From: Enterococcus faecalis_A
GTDB lineage: Bacteria; Bacillota; Bacilli; Lactobacillales; Enterococcaceae
DNA: 64,000 nucleotides
Direction: 5' to 3'
Assembly (NCBI GenBank): GCA_051295955.1
Contig: JBPDWA010000003.1
Location: 186,001-250,000, forward strand
The position numbers and the translations under genes are program-made. Positions within the stretch are counted from its first letter, which is position 1. Each line of letters starts with the position of its first letter. The notes beneath the pieces were generated by a model that was not told where the DNA came from, searched no databases, and worked only from the letters and a program-made list of their open reading frames with translations. Positions 34,402-43,815 of the stretch are shown in pieces.

Positions 34402-35754
34402 GTGAGTTCATTTAAACAATTTCAGTTTCAGCCTTTTATTATGGAAGCACTGGCTGCAAAAGGCTTTGAGCAACCAACACACGTACAGCAAAAATTGATT
34501 CCCGTCATTAAAAAAGGCAAGAGTGTCATAGGGCAATCTCAGACAGGCAGTGGCAAAACCCATACTTTTTTATTGCCTTTAATGGATGAAATAGATAGCG
34601 GCAAAGAAGAGGTGCAAGTGGTAATTACAGCTCCAAGTCGAGAATTAGCCAATCAGATCTATCAAGAAGCTCAGCAGCTAGCTAGCTTTAGTCAAGCGCC
34701 GATTCGGGTTGCAAAAATTGTAGGTGGAACTGATAAAGAACGTCAGTTGAGTAAATTACAGCATCGGCAACCGCAAGTTGTTATCGGAACGCCAGGCCGT
34801 ATTTTAGATATGATGAATGAGCAAGTACTTAAGGTGCATAAAGCCTTTGCTTTTGTCGTTGATGAAGCAGACATGACATTAGATATGGGCTTTTTAACAG
34901 AAGTTGATCAAATTGCCAGTCGCTTGCCGGAAAAATTACAGATGTTGGTCTTTTCAGCTACGATTCCGGAAAAATTACGACCGTTTTTAAAGAAATATTT
35001 GGAAAATCCAGTCATTGAGGAAATTCAACCACAGGCAGTGATTTCTCCTGACATTGATAACTGGCTAATTTCTACCAAAGGGAAAAATAGCGAACAACTC
35101 ATCTATCAATTATTAACGCTGGGACACCCTTATTTAGCAATTGTCTTTGCCAATACTAAACAAAGAGTCGATGCTATTGCAGAATATTTGAAGGAACGCG
35201 GCTTAAAAGTAGCAAAAATTCATGGAGATATTCCACCACGGGAACGAAAACGAGTGATGCGTCAAGTTCAAAATTTAGAATTTCAATATGTCGTCGCCAC
35301 AGATTTAGCTGCACGCGGAATTGATATCGAAGGCGTTTCTCATGTTATCAACGTAGAATTACCCCAAGAATTGGACTTTTTTATTCATCGGGTAGGAAGA
35401 ACCGGCAGAAATGGGTTAGCGGGAACGGCGATTACGTTGTATACACCAGCTGATGATGAAGCGATTGCGCGAATTGAGCAGTTAGGCGTTGAATTTCAGC
35501 CTAAAGAAATCAAAAATGGTGAGATTGTCGCAACTTATGATCGCAACCGACGGACCAAACGGGAAAAAACCACCAAAGATGAATTGGATCCAACGTTGAT
35601 CGGTTTGGTGAAAAAGAAAAAGAAAAAAATCAAACCTGGCTACAAGAAAAAAATCAATTGGGCGATTGCTGATCAAAATAAACAAAAACGGAAAATTGAA
35701 CGACGACAACAAACACGAACTGCTAGAAAAGCAAAAAAGAATGCTAATCGCTGA
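34402..35754 (+). CDS. cshB: DEAD-box RNA helicase, CshB-like
   Basis: 450 residues. The helicase core has the Q motif (FEQPTHVQQKLIP), Walker A (SQTGSGKT), Ia (PSRELANQ), GG, TPGRILD, DEAD variant VDEADM, SAT, then motifs IV-VI (ATDLAARGIDIEG, HRVGRTGR). A strongly basic tail (about 395-450, rich in KKKKK and RR) should bind RNA. It most resembles Bacillus CshB/YqfR, linked to RNA turnover and cold adaptation; CshB versus another paralogue is a judgement. GTG 34402 was chosen because AGGTGA stands 5 bases before it. GTG 34393 lies within that site. Confidence 0.88.
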   Translation: MSSFKQFQFQPFIMEALAAKGFEQPTHVQQKLIPVIKKGKSVIGQSQTGSGKTHTFLLPLMDEIDSGKEEVQVVITAPSRELANQIYQEAQQLASFSQAPIRVAKIVGGTDKERQLSKLQHRQPQVVIGTPGRILDMMNEQVLKVHKAFAFVVDEADMTLDMGFLTEVDQIASRLPEKLQMLVFSATIPEKLRPFLKKYLENPVIEEIQPQAVISPDIDNWLISTKGKNSEQLIYQLLTLGHPYLAIVFANTKQRVDAIAEYLKERGLKVAKIHGDIPPRERKRVMRQVQNLEFQYVVATDLAARGIDIEGVSHVINVELPQELDFFIHRVGRTGRNGLAGTAITLYTPADDEAIARIEQLGVEFQPKEIKNGEIVATYDRNRRTKREKTTKDELDPTLIGLVKKKKKKIKPGYKKKINWAIADQNKQKRKIERRQQTRTARKAKKNANR

Positions 35755-35828
35755 TAGAATAAGCAGTTTTCCTTTGGTAAATTTTACCTATTGAGTAGGT
35801 ATTTTTTCACTAGTTGTTATTGTGCGAG

Positions 35829-35869
35829 TGTAGAACAACCGAGTAGATGATAGTTGTTCTACGCTTTTT
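35829..35869 (+). terminator. Terminator after the DEAD-box helicase
   Basis: GTAGAACAAC pairs with GTTGTTCTAC around a 13-base loop, followed by GCTTTTTC. Confidence 0.82.
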
Positions 35870-36426
35870 CTTATCTTTCATTTAAATAAACAAAAAAATT
35901 GTGACTCTGCCAAAGGAATGCGGTTGGCCTACTTGGCGCTTCTTTAACCATTCTTCTTATTTTTAGCTATTCTAACTGGTAGTGTAAATGAAAACGTTAC
36001 GTAAGTCCTTCCAGGTTTGGTTCGAACCTAGCCTACTATAGGAAATTTGACGGATAACCAATGATGAAGGCAGCTGCATTTCTTGCAGATCTCAATAACA
36101 TGTTAAATCAGGATCCTTGAAACAAGGAGGACGATAAATTGTTTGTTTGAAGGAAGTAAGAGAGCCGAGCATTCACGGTGCATATGGTTATGGCAATAGT
36201 AAAGGGACGAGAGTAGAGCAAATCCTTTTTTTGTAATTTACGATCTCGTGTCATCACTGCATGCTATGCCCAATTTGAGACAATGACAAAGCCTGACTGA
36301 AAGACCTGTTTAATTCTATTTAGTTAGTTCTTCATTATAGGAAGCTAAGTCAGAATCAGCCTTTTAAGATATTGGCTGGTTTAAGCACTACGTAAGCGCT
36401 TCTTTAAGAATAACTGGATTTCTTTA
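35870..36426. other. 557-bp gene-poor stretch before the alaS promoter
   Basis: No supported gene. A short open frame at about 36144-36210 reads KEVREPSIHGAYGYGNSKG and recalls the tail region of phage regulators, but it is too short and has no start. Several AAGGAGG-like sites without frames behind them suggest old coding debris. Confidence 0.4.
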
Positions 36427-36455
36427 TTGACAAGAGTAGTTAAAATCCTTATAAT
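36427..36455 (+). promoter_or_regulatory. Consensus promoter of alaS
   Basis: TTGACA (36427-36432), 17-bp spacer, TATAAT (36450-36455). Both hexamers are perfect. Initiation is expected near 36462, at the start of the T-box leader. Confidence 0.9.
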
Positions 36456-36461
36456 TCAACA

Positions 36462-36690
36462 TGTCTGAAAGAATTTATAAACAAGGATTGTGAAGATTAG
36501 AGACATTTCTCTCGGCTGAAAAGAAATGCTTCACGACGTTTATATGCTCTCTTTCATTAAGATGTGATAGAAATATCACCGCATTCCAGCGTTAACGGAA
36601 AATAAAGAGGTAATGAATCGAAACGACATTCATTGCAAGCAAGGTGGTACCGCGAGTTTTCGTCCTTGAGTTGCAGTGAGTGGCGTTTTT
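36462..36690 (+). ncRNA. T-box leader (alanyl-tRNA sensing)
   Basis: An untranslated leader between the promoter and alaS. The T-box sequence AAGGTGGTACCGCG is at 36641-36654 and should pair with the free NCCA end of uncharged tRNA. A G-C rich segment with a T7 run follows (to about 36690), the expected terminator. The 5' half folds as a long stem I (GTGAAG with CTTCAC). GCT triplets occur in the expected region, but I cannot fix the specifier loop by eye. Confidence 0.88.
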
Positions 36691-36731
36691 TTGATTATTT
36701 AAAAAAAAGTTATTAAGGAAGAGGTTATGTC

Positions 36732-39371
36732 ATGAAACAGCTAACAAGCAGTCAAGTTAGACAGATGTATTTGGACTTTTTCAAATCGAAAGGTCATGCA
36801 ATCGAACCCAGTGCATCTTTAGTTCCAGTTAACGATCCAACCTTATTATGGATTAATTCAGGTGTGGCTACACTAAAGAAATATTTTGACGGTTCCGTCG
36901 TGCCGGAAAACCCAAGAATTACGAATGCGCAAAAATCAATTCGGACCAACGATATTGAAAATGTCGGCAAAACAGCTCGCCATCATACCATGTTTGAAAT
37001 GCTGGGGAACTTTTCTATTGGTGATTACTTTAAAAAAGAAGCGATTCACTGGGCGTGGGAATTTTTAACTGCACCGGAATGGATGGCGTTTGATCCGGAA
37101 AAACTTTATGTGACCGTTTATCCGAAAGATACCGAAGCTAAACGTATTTGGCATGAAGAAGTGGGCTTAACTGAAGATCATATTATTGAAATTGAAGATA
37201 ACTTCTGGGATATCGGTGCTGGTCCAAGTGGTCCTGATACGGAAATCTTTTATGATCGGGGGCCAGAATATTTAGACATTCCTGAAAATGACCCTGAAAA
37301 TTACCCAGGCGGTGAAAATGAGCGCTATTTGGAAATTTGGAATTTAGTTTTTTCAGAATTTAATCATACACCAGAAGATACTTATGAACCGTTGCCTCAC
37401 AAAAACATTGATACGGGCATGGGCTTGGAGCGGATGGTTTCCATTGTCCAAAATGCACCCACGAACTTTGAAACGGATTTATTTTTGCCAATTATTCATG
37501 AAGTTGAACAATTAAGTGGACAAGTCAAATACGGCGAAAACCCACTGACGGATATTTCCTTTAAAGTGATTGCCGACCACATTCGTGCGCTATCCTTTGC
37601 TATTGGCGACGGTGCTTTGCCGTCTAATGAAGGACGAGGCTATGTCTTGCGCCGCTTGCTGCGCCGCGCAGTTATGCATGGGAAAAAATTAGGGATTCAT
37701 ACTGCCTTTTTATACAAATTAGTTCCAGTAGTGGGCAACATTATGAACAGCTACTATCCAGAAGTTTTACAGCAAAAAGAATTTATCGAAAAAGTAATAA
37801 GAACTGAAGAAGAGCGTTTCCATGAAACCATCAATGAAGGTCTAACTATGTTGAACGAAGTGATCGCTCAAGTAAAAGCTGAAAATGGCTTGACGTTAGC
37901 TGGTGAAATTATCTTTAAGCTTTACGATACGTACGGCTTCCCTGTGGAATTGACAGAAGAAGTGGCAGAAGATGAAGGCCTACAAGTAGATCATGTCGGC
38001 TTTGAAAAAGAAATGGCCGCTCAACGTGAACGTGCTCGTGCCGCTAGAAGCAAAGAAACATCCATGGGTGTGCAATCAGCGTTATTGACAGACATTAAAG
38101 TAGCAAGTGAATTTGTTGGTTATACGACAACTACTTCTAGTAGTAAACTATTGGTAATTATTCAAGAATCAGCACTCGTTAATACAGTTGCTACAGGATA
38201 TGCTGACTTGATTTTTGCTCAAACACCTTTTTATGCGGAAATGGGCGGACAAGTTGCTGACCGTGGCACAATTGAAAAAGCTGACGGTACGGTGGTGGCC
38301 AACGTGGTTGATGTACAAAAAGCACCTAACGGTCAATTTCTGCATAAAGTTGAAGTTATTGGTCAGTTAACTGAAGGAGCCGTTTATCAATTACGTGTGG
38401 ATGAACAACTGCGCACTCGGATCTTGAAAAACCACACGGCTACGCATTTGTTGCATCGAGCTTTGAAAGATGTATTGGGTGAGCATGCCAACCAAGCTGG
38501 CTCGTTAGTGGCATCTGGGCATTTACGATTTGACTTTACTCACTTTGGCCAAGTAACGCCAGAAGAATTAACCCAAATGGAGACGATCGTCAATGAAAAA
38601 ATTTGGGCAGCAATTCCTGTAGTTACGATTGAAACTGACATTGACACAGCCAAATCCATGGGAGCAATGGCTTTATTTGGTGAAAAGTACGGTAAAGAAG
38701 TGCGTGTAGTGAATATTGGCGACTACTCTATTGAATTATGTGGCGGAACCCACGTAACCAATACAGAAGATATTGGCATCTTCAAAATTGTTTCTGAATC
38801 TGGTATTGGAGCCGGCGTTCGTCGGATCGAAGCAGTAACCAGCAAAGAAGCCTTCCAATTACTACAGGCTGAAGAACGACAACTAAAAGAAATTGCCGCA
38901 ATTGTAAAATCACCGCAACTAAAAGAAGTGGTAGCCAAAACTGAACAACTACAACAACAACTGCGTGATAGCCAAAAAGAAACGGAACAATTGGCTGCCA
39001 AATTAGCCAACCAACAAGCCGGCGATATCTTTAAAGATATTAAAGAAATTAACGGAATTGAGTATATAGCTGCTCAAGTCAACGTGAAAGATATGAATCA
39101 ATTACGCCAGCTAGCCGATCAATGGAAGCAAAAAGCGATTTCTGATGTTTTAGTACTGGCAACGGCTCAAGGTGAAAAAGTAAATCTTTTAGTAGCGATG
39201 ACGCCGACAATGAATCAACAAGGCTTAAAAGCCGGTGACTTGATCAAAGCAATTGCACCGAAAATCGGTGGAGGCGGAGGCGGACGCCCAGACTTGGCTC
39301 AAGCTGGTGGAAAAAATCCAGCCGGCATTAATGATGCATTAGCTGAAGTTAAAAAATGGCTAGCACAATAG
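36732..39371 (+). CDS. alaS: Alanyl-tRNA synthetase
   Basis: 879 residues, full length. The class II catalytic core covers 1-400 (SQVRQMYLDFFKSKGH, NAQKSIRTNDIENVG, TGMGLERMV, GRGYVLRRLLRR). The editing domain spans about 550-720 with the metal-binding HTATHLLH and the CGGTHV motif. A coiled linker covers about 725-770 (rich in Q, K and E), and the C-Ala domain ends GGGGGGRPDLAQAGG. GAAGAGG precedes ATG 36732. Regulated by the T-box leader in front. Nothing in the sequence suggests loss of function. Confidence 0.97.
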   Translation: MKQLTSSQVRQMYLDFFKSKGHAIEPSASLVPVNDPTLLWINSGVATLKKYFDGSVVPENPRITNAQKSIRTNDIENVGKTARHHTMFEMLGNFSIGDYFKKEAIHWAWEFLTAPEWMAFDPEKLYVTVYPKDTEAKRIWHEEVGLTEDHIIEIEDNFWDIGAGPSGPDTEIFYDRGPEYLDIPENDPENYPGGENERYLEIWNLVFSEFNHTPEDTYEPLPHKNIDTGMGLERMVSIVQNAPTNFETDLFLPIIHEVEQLSGQVKYGENPLTDISFKVIADHIRALSFAIGDGALPSNEGRGYVLRRLLRRAVMHGKKLGIHTAFLYKLVPVVGNIMNSYYPEVLQQKEFIEKVIRTEEERFHETINEGLTMLNEVIAQVKAENGLTLAGEIIFKLYDTYGFPVELTEEVAEDEGLQVDHVGFEKEMAAQRERARAARSKETSMGVQSALLTDIKVASEFVGYTTTTSSSKLLVIIQESALVNTVATGYADLIFAQTPFYAEMGGQVADRGTIEKADGTVVANVVDVQKAPNGQFLHKVEVIGQLTEGAVYQLRVDEQLRTRILKNHTATHLLHRALKDVLGEHANQAGSLVASGHLRFDFTHFGQVTPEELTQMETIVNEKIWAAIPVVTIETDIDTAKSMGAMALFGEKYGKEVRVVNIGDYSIELCGGTHVTNTEDIGIFKIVSESGIGAGVRRIEAVTSKEAFQLLQAEERQLKEIAAIVKSPQLKEVVAKTEQLQQQLRDSQKETEQLAAKLANQQAGDIFKDIKEINGIEYIAAQVNVKDMNQLRQLADQWKQKAISDVLVLATAQGEKVNLLVAMTPTMNQQGLKAGDLIKAIAPKIGGGGGGRPDLAQAGGKNPAGINDALAEVKKWLAQ

Positions 39372-39415
39372 TTAATCCTGAAAAACTTGCATTAACAGTT
39401 ATTAGCTTTAACTAA

Positions 39416-39468
39416 ATAATAAGCCGGAATTCCTGACAGTGACGTTTTAGGAAGTCCGGCTTATTTTT
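39416..39468 (+). terminator. Terminator of alaS
   Basis: AATAAGCCGGA(A)TTCCT pairs with AGGAA(G)TCCGGCTTATT, followed by T5. Confidence 0.9.
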
Positions 39469-39655
39469 GGTGGTTCAGTGCCCAATCCTTCAATTTTACA
39501 TGTAAAAAAGGGTGGTGGCTGCTTGTTCAACGAAAGGTTTTTGGGTGCTGCTGTGAAATTACCAAAGGATCAAAGTCAGACGTTGTTAATCAATAGGAGT
39601 AGCTGAATACAACTGGACTTTTACTAACTGATTGTGCAGTAGAATTTTTGGGCTG

Positions 39656-40086
39656 TTAGCTTTTGACCCAATTACCGCTTAACCATCGGGAAAATTGTGA
39701 AATACTGAAATGAATCATAAAATAAGTAAAAGCAACAATAAATAGCAAATACTTGTCCTGTTTGTGTATAGCGTCCCATCAGTATATACGACTTACCGAA
39801 TAATTCTTGTAAAGGAATGACTGAATATAAAAAGCTCGTATCTTTAATTACCGTTACAAATTAAAAAACAAAATAAGACCTTTGGGATCAGCTACATCAA
39901 CACCATCCACTAAGACAACGCCAGTGTTTACGTTTTCCAATTGATTGAGCCAACGAATCAAGATGCTTTTTCTGGAGCCAGAAGGGCCAATAATCACATT
40001 TTTTCTCCTGGAATGACCTCTAACGAAATAGCTTCTAAGGCCTGATGATCATCAATGTATTTATTGACCTGTATCAAAGAAACCAT
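39656..40086 (-). pseudogene. Deletion scar: GlnQ-type ATPase start joined to GlnP-type permease end
   Basis: Reading the minus strand from ATG 40086 gives the first ~75 residues of an amino-acid ABC ATPase: VSLIQVNKYIDDHQALEAIS, a one-base loss in an A6 run (GEK|), then VIIGPSGSRKS...LNQLENVNTG...VDGVDVADPKG. The Walker A glycine is Arg (GSRKS). At about 39857 the sequence switches to a permease C-terminus: VTVIKDTSFLYSVIP, LQELFGKSYILMGRYTQTGQ, then another frameshift and FMIHFSISQFSRWLSGNW up to a stop at 39656. Intact operons have these as two genes; an internal deletion explains the joint. Non-functional. Confidence 0.8.
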
Positions 40087-40262
40087 GAGTGCACTCTTCT
40101 TCTATGTTTTTGTAATGCATTAAAAAGAAGAAACGGTTGTTGATTGCATTTTAAATCAGCTAAAATAATTTTTTTTAATGGTAAACTTAATTTCAGAAGG
40201 TATAACGTTTAAAAAGTGAATGTATTAGCTTTTCTTAAAAATTAAGAATACTCCCCCAGAAA

Positions 40263-40291
40263 TTGACAATGAAAGGGAAAAGGTAGAAAAT
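40263..40291 (+). promoter_or_regulatory. Probable promoter of the racE-rph operon
   Basis: TTGACA (40263-40268), 17-bp spacer, GAAAAT (40286-40291), 35 bp before the racE start. The -10 is imperfect. Confidence 0.55.
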
Positions 40292-40325
40292 AAAGATATT
40301 AAAAAATAATTGAGGTTTGATAAAC

Positions 40326-41153
40326 ATGAGCAATCAAGAAGCCATTGGTTTTATCGATTCTGGCGTGGGTGGGTTAACCGTTGTTAAGGAAGCCTTGAAG
40401 CAGCTTCCCAACGAACGAATTATCTATTTAGGCGACACAGCCCGTTGTCCGTATGGACCGCGTCCAGCGCAACAAGTTATTCAGTTTACCTGGGAAATGA
40501 CCGAATTTCTATTACAAAAGAAAATAAAAATGTTAGTTATTGCCTGTAACACAGCTACAGCAGTCGCTTTAAAAGAAATTAAAGCCAGACTACCGATTCC
40601 CGTTGTGGGTGTGATTTTACCGGGCGCTAGGGCAGCGGTAAAAGCTACTAAAAGTGGCCGCATCGGTGTAATTGGTACTCAAGGAACTATTCAAAGTGAT
40701 ACTTACGCCACTGCTATAAAAGAAAAAAGTCCCACTATCGATGTTTTTAGCTTGGCTTGTCCTAAATTTGTACCGTTGGTAGAGAGTAATGAACAGCGGT
40801 CTTCTGTCGCTAAAAAAGTTGTTTCAAAGACATTACAGCCTTTTCAATTTAAGAAATTAGATACTTTGATTATGGGATGTACCCATTATCCGCTGTTACG
40901 GCCGCTCATTCAAAATGTGATGGGAAAAAACGTGATATTGATCGATTCTGGAGCTGAAACAGTGGGTGAAGTAAGTATGTTGTTGGATTATTTTAATATC
41001 GCTCATTCTCCGGAAAAAATTCAGCCAGTCCATGAATTTTATACCACAGGGTCAGCTAAAATGTTTCAAACGATCGCTAACGAATGGTTGGAAATTCAAG
41101 GCATTCAGCCTCAACAAATCTCTTTAGGAGGAAATAAATGTGCTAAGACATGA
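40326..41153 (+). CDS. murI: Glutamate racemase
   Basis: 275 residues. It makes D-glutamate for peptidoglycan. The two catalytic cysteines are in VIACNTATAVAL and MGCTHYPLL. The substrate-binding start GFIDSGVGGLTV and GDTARCPYGPR are intact. ATG 40326 follows TTGAGG; the TTG at 40317 gives only three extra residues and sits closer to that site. Its end overlaps the rph start by 14 bases in another frame, so translation is coupled. The gene is also called racE. Confidence 0.95.
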   Translation: MSNQEAIGFIDSGVGGLTVVKEALKQLPNERIIYLGDTARCPYGPRPAQQVIQFTWEMTEFLLQKKIKMLVIACNTATAVALKEIKARLPIPVVGVILPGARAAVKATKSGRIGVIGTQGTIQSDTYATAIKEKSPTIDVFSLACPKFVPLVESNEQRSSVAKKVVSKTLQPFQFKKLDTLIMGCTHYPLLRPLIQNVMGKNVILIDSGAETVGEVSMLLDYFNIAHSPEKIQPVHEFYTTGSAKMFQTIANEWLEIQGIQPQQISLGGNKCAKT

Positions 41154-42489
41154 CCGAAGAAATGAAAGGGAAATTAGAAAAATAACGATTGAAACAGGAG
41201 TGTTGAAACATCCAGAAGGATCCGTTCTCATTACTTGTGGTGATACCAAGGTTCTATGTTCTGCAACTGTAGAAGAAAAAGTCCCGGCTTTTTTAAAAGG
41301 CGCTGGAAGCGGTTGGATAACAGCTGAATACAGTATGCTGCCACGTGCAACGAATACACGTAATCTTCGTGAGAGCGTTAAAGGAAAGTTATCAGGACGA
41401 ACCATGGAGATTCAACGGTTAATCGGGCGTTCATTACGGGCAGTCGTCGATTTGGAAAAATTGGGGGAACGCAGCATTATCGTTGATTGCGACGTTATCC
41501 AAGCCGATGGCGGGACGCGTACCGCCAGTATCACTGGAGCTTTTGTCGCTTTACGTTTAGCAGTTGACCGCTTATTAACAGCCAACACTTTGCTTGAAGA
41601 TCCTATTAAAGAACATCTGGCTGCAATTAGTGTCGGAATTTTAGGGGAAGGGCAATGTGTCGTCGATTTGGATTATGAAGAAGATGCTGCTGCCGCAGTT
41701 GACATGAATCTGGTCATGACTGAAGGTGGTAATTTTGTGGAGATTCAAGGAACTGGCGAAGCTGCTACGTTTACTGGCGAAGAGCTAAATACTTTGCTAT
41801 TTTATGGGAAAACTGCGATTGAGGAGTTGATTGCTTACCAGAACGCAGCCTTATTAACCGATCAAACGTCACCAATTGAAACGGATGAAAATGAGATTAT
41901 TATTGCAACGAGAAATCTCGGCAAAGCAAAGGAATTTCAAGCACTTTTTGGTGAAAAAGGCTACCAAGTAAAAACCTTACTGGATTATCCGGAGCTGCCG
42001 GATGTGGAAGAAACCGGTCAAACTTTTGAAGAAAATGCTCGATTAAAAGCAGAGACAATTGCTGAACTATTAAAGCGGCCTGTTTTAGCTGATGATTCAG
42101 GTTTAATGGTGGCTGCGCTAAATGGCATGCCGGGTATTTATTCCGCTCGTTTTGCCGGAGAACCTACTAGCGATGCAGCGAACAATGCTAAACTTTTACA
42201 CGAGCTGACAGGCATTCCCGCAGAAAAACGACAAGCAACTTTTCACTGTACGTTAGTTTTTGCAGCTCCGTCAAAAGCTAGTTTGGTGGTTGAAGGGCAA
42301 TGGCAGGGACAAATTGGGACGATTCCTCGAGGCGACAACGGTTTTGGCTACGATGTTCTTTTTTACCTGCCTGAATTAGGAAAAACAGCCGCTGAATTAC
42401 CCAGTGAAATGAAAAATAAGATCAGTCATCGCGCTCAAGCAGTCGCAAAATTAAAAGACCGCTGGGAACAATGGTTGAATAATAAATAG
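41140..42489 (+). CDS. rph: RNase PH / dITP-XTP pyrophosphatase (RdgB/HAM1) fusion
   Basis: 449 residues. About 1-240 is RNase PH, the phosphorolytic 3'-to-5' trimming of tRNA: GSVLITCGDTKVLCSATVEE, MLPRATNTR, DCDVIQADGGTRTASITGA, and DLDYEEDAAAAVDMN near the active site. About 248-449 is an RdgB/HAM1 nucleotide pyrophosphatase that removes non-canonical purine triphosphates: IIIATRNLGKAKEF, FEENARLKAE, LADDSGLMV, GDNGFGYDVLF. GTG 41140 is the start, behind AGGAGG; the overlapping ATG at 41138 hits a stop after two codons. The fusion is known in enterococci and relatives. Head of a tight run with yfcE. Confidence 0.94.
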   Translation: MLRHDRRNEREIRKITIETGVLKHPEGSVLITCGDTKVLCSATVEEKVPAFLKGAGSGWITAEYSMLPRATNTRNLRESVKGKLSGRTMEIQRLIGRSLRAVVDLEKLGERSIIVDCDVIQADGGTRTASITGAFVALRLAVDRLLTANTLLEDPIKEHLAAISVGILGEGQCVVDLDYEEDAAAAVDMNLVMTEGGNFVEIQGTGEAATFTGEELNTLLFYGKTAIEELIAYQNAALLTDQTSPIETDENEIIIATRNLGKAKEFQALFGEKGYQVKTLLDYPELPDVEETGQTFEENARLKAETIAELLKRPVLADDSGLMVAALNGMPGIYSARFAGEPTSDAANNAKLLHELTGIPAEKRQATFHCTLVFAAPSKASLVVEGQWQGQIGTIPRGDNGFGYDVLFYLPELGKTAAELPSEMKNKISHRAQAVAKLKDRWEQWLNNK

Positions 42490-42501
42490 GAGTTGAACTG
42501 A

Positions 42502-43014
42502 ATGAAATTTTTAGTAGTGAGTGATAGTCACGGGGATCGTCAATGCTTAGTAGACCTTGCACAACGGTATCGTAACACAGTTAGCGCCATGTTCCATTGC
42601 GGTGATTCCGAGCTTGATCCGAATGACTCAATTTGGAAAGACTTTATTGTTGTAAAGGGCAATTGTGATTATGACCCTCAATTTCCTGAAACGGTTACCA
42701 AAGTCTTCGGTGACGAAGTGATTTTCATGACGCACGGACATCTGGCCAATGTTCGTTCGAGCCTGACAACGCTGGCCTTACAAGCAGAAGCGGCACAAGC
42801 CACAATTGCTTTATTTGGTCACACCCACGTGCTAGGCTGTCAACGCCATAATCGGATTCTCTTTTTGAATCCCGGCAGCATCCGTTTGCCACGAGGCCCT
42901 TTGCCTTTTAAAACTTATGCCATCATCGAAAGTACACCTACTCACTATGATGTTCACTACTATGACCACCAGTATCAGCCACTTGAAAAATTACACGTAA
43001 CTTTTACCAAATAA
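42502..43014 (+). CDS. YfcE/MJ0936-family metallophosphoesterase
   Basis: 170 residues. Metal-binding motifs: VVSDSHGD (DxH), MFHCGDSE (GD), VKGNCDY (GNCD), THGH and FGHTHV (GHTH), with LNPGSIRLPRG near the end. This is the small phosphodiesterase family (YsnB in Bacillus); the physiological substrate is unknown. It begins 12 bp after the rph-rdgB fusion, matching the murI-rph-rdgB-ysnB order in Bacillus, and ends at a terminator. Confidence 0.9.
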   Translation: MKFLVVSDSHGDRQCLVDLAQRYRNTVSAMFHCGDSELDPNDSIWKDFIVVKGNCDYDPQFPETVTKVFGDEVIFMTHGHLANVRSSLTTLALQAEAAQATIALFGHTHVLGCQRHNRILFLNPGSIRLPRGPLPFKTYAIIESTPTHYDVHYYDHQYQPLEKLHVTFTK

Positions 43015-43020
43015 CTGCCA

Positions 43021-43060
43021 GAATCGAACAAAATAAGCTACGTTTTGTTCGGTTCTTTTG
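43021..43060 (+). terminator. Terminator of the murI-rph-yfcE operon
   Basis: GAATCGAACAAAA pairs with TTTTGTTCGGTTC around AGCTAC-type loop bases, followed by TTTT. Confidence 0.82.
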
Positions 43061-43238
43061 CTTACATAGCGAAACAGTATTTATTACTTAAAAGCATTGA
43101 AGATAGGTAAACGAATTTTTCGAGAACAAAAGGTTAATTTTTTTTTAGAGAAAGAAAGAATCTGTCAATTGAAAGACTTTTAAGTAAATTTTAGGTACAA
43201 TAATAACTGTGTAAAGAAACAGAAATGGAGGCAATCCA

Positions 43239-43733
43239 ATGATAGGGACTGCTATTAAAGATTTACTATTAGAAAAACAAGCAACATTTTTAATTCCCGC
43301 TGAAAATGTTGCCAATGTAATGTGTTTGAATCCTTTAAATCACGCAGTTTTGGTATTATCGAAAGTGCGTTACTCTAAAATACCTGTCTTAGATAAAGGT
43401 GATCGTTTTGTCGGTTTAATCAGTTTAGCAGATATCGTCGATAAAATGTTTGACTTAACGTCCATTGATGTCGCTAAGCTTAATACTTTTACGGTGGCAG
43501 ATGTTATGGAAGTCAATGTGCCGACTGTCGATGAACAGTGGGATTTGGAGGAAGTATTACATTTGTTGGTGGATGCTTCTTTCTTACCGGTAGTGGATCA
43601 ACACCAATGTTTTAAAGGGATCATCACTAGAAAAGCTATTTTAAAGGCAGTGAACCATATGTCCCATGAGCTGGAAAAAAGAAATATTATTCTACCTAAG
43701 TTGGATGAAACAAGCGAAATTAAAGTCATTTAA
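43239..43733 (+). CDS. cbpB: CBS-pair protein, CbpB-like (c-di-AMP receptor family)
   Basis: 164 residues. Two CBS motifs: ILSKVRYSKIPVLDKGDRFVGLISLADIV (about 45-72) and LLVDASFLPVVDQHQCFKGIITRKAIL (about 110-138). The N-terminal helix and spacing match CbpB/YkuL proteins, which bind c-di-AMP and control the Rel stringent factor in Listeria and Bacillus. The call is by resemblance and by the shared position ahead of dap genes seen in Bacillus (ykuL near dapH). GGAGGCAATCC precedes ATG 43239. Ligand binding here is inferred. Confidence 0.78.
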   Translation: MIGTAIKDLLLEKQATFLIPAENVANVMCLNPLNHAVLVLSKVRYSKIPVLDKGDRFVGLISLADIVDKMFDLTSIDVAKLNTFTVADVMEVNVPTVDEQWDLEEVLHLLVDASFLPVVDQHQCFKGIITRKAILKAVNHMSHELEKRNIILPKLDETSEIKVI

Positions 43734-43815
43734 CGAAAGTAGGAAAAATTTACCTTCACTTTTCGCTGGTAGTTTGTTATTCTAGTTTCAATAAAGTGAA
43801 GGGAGTAAGTAGCAT

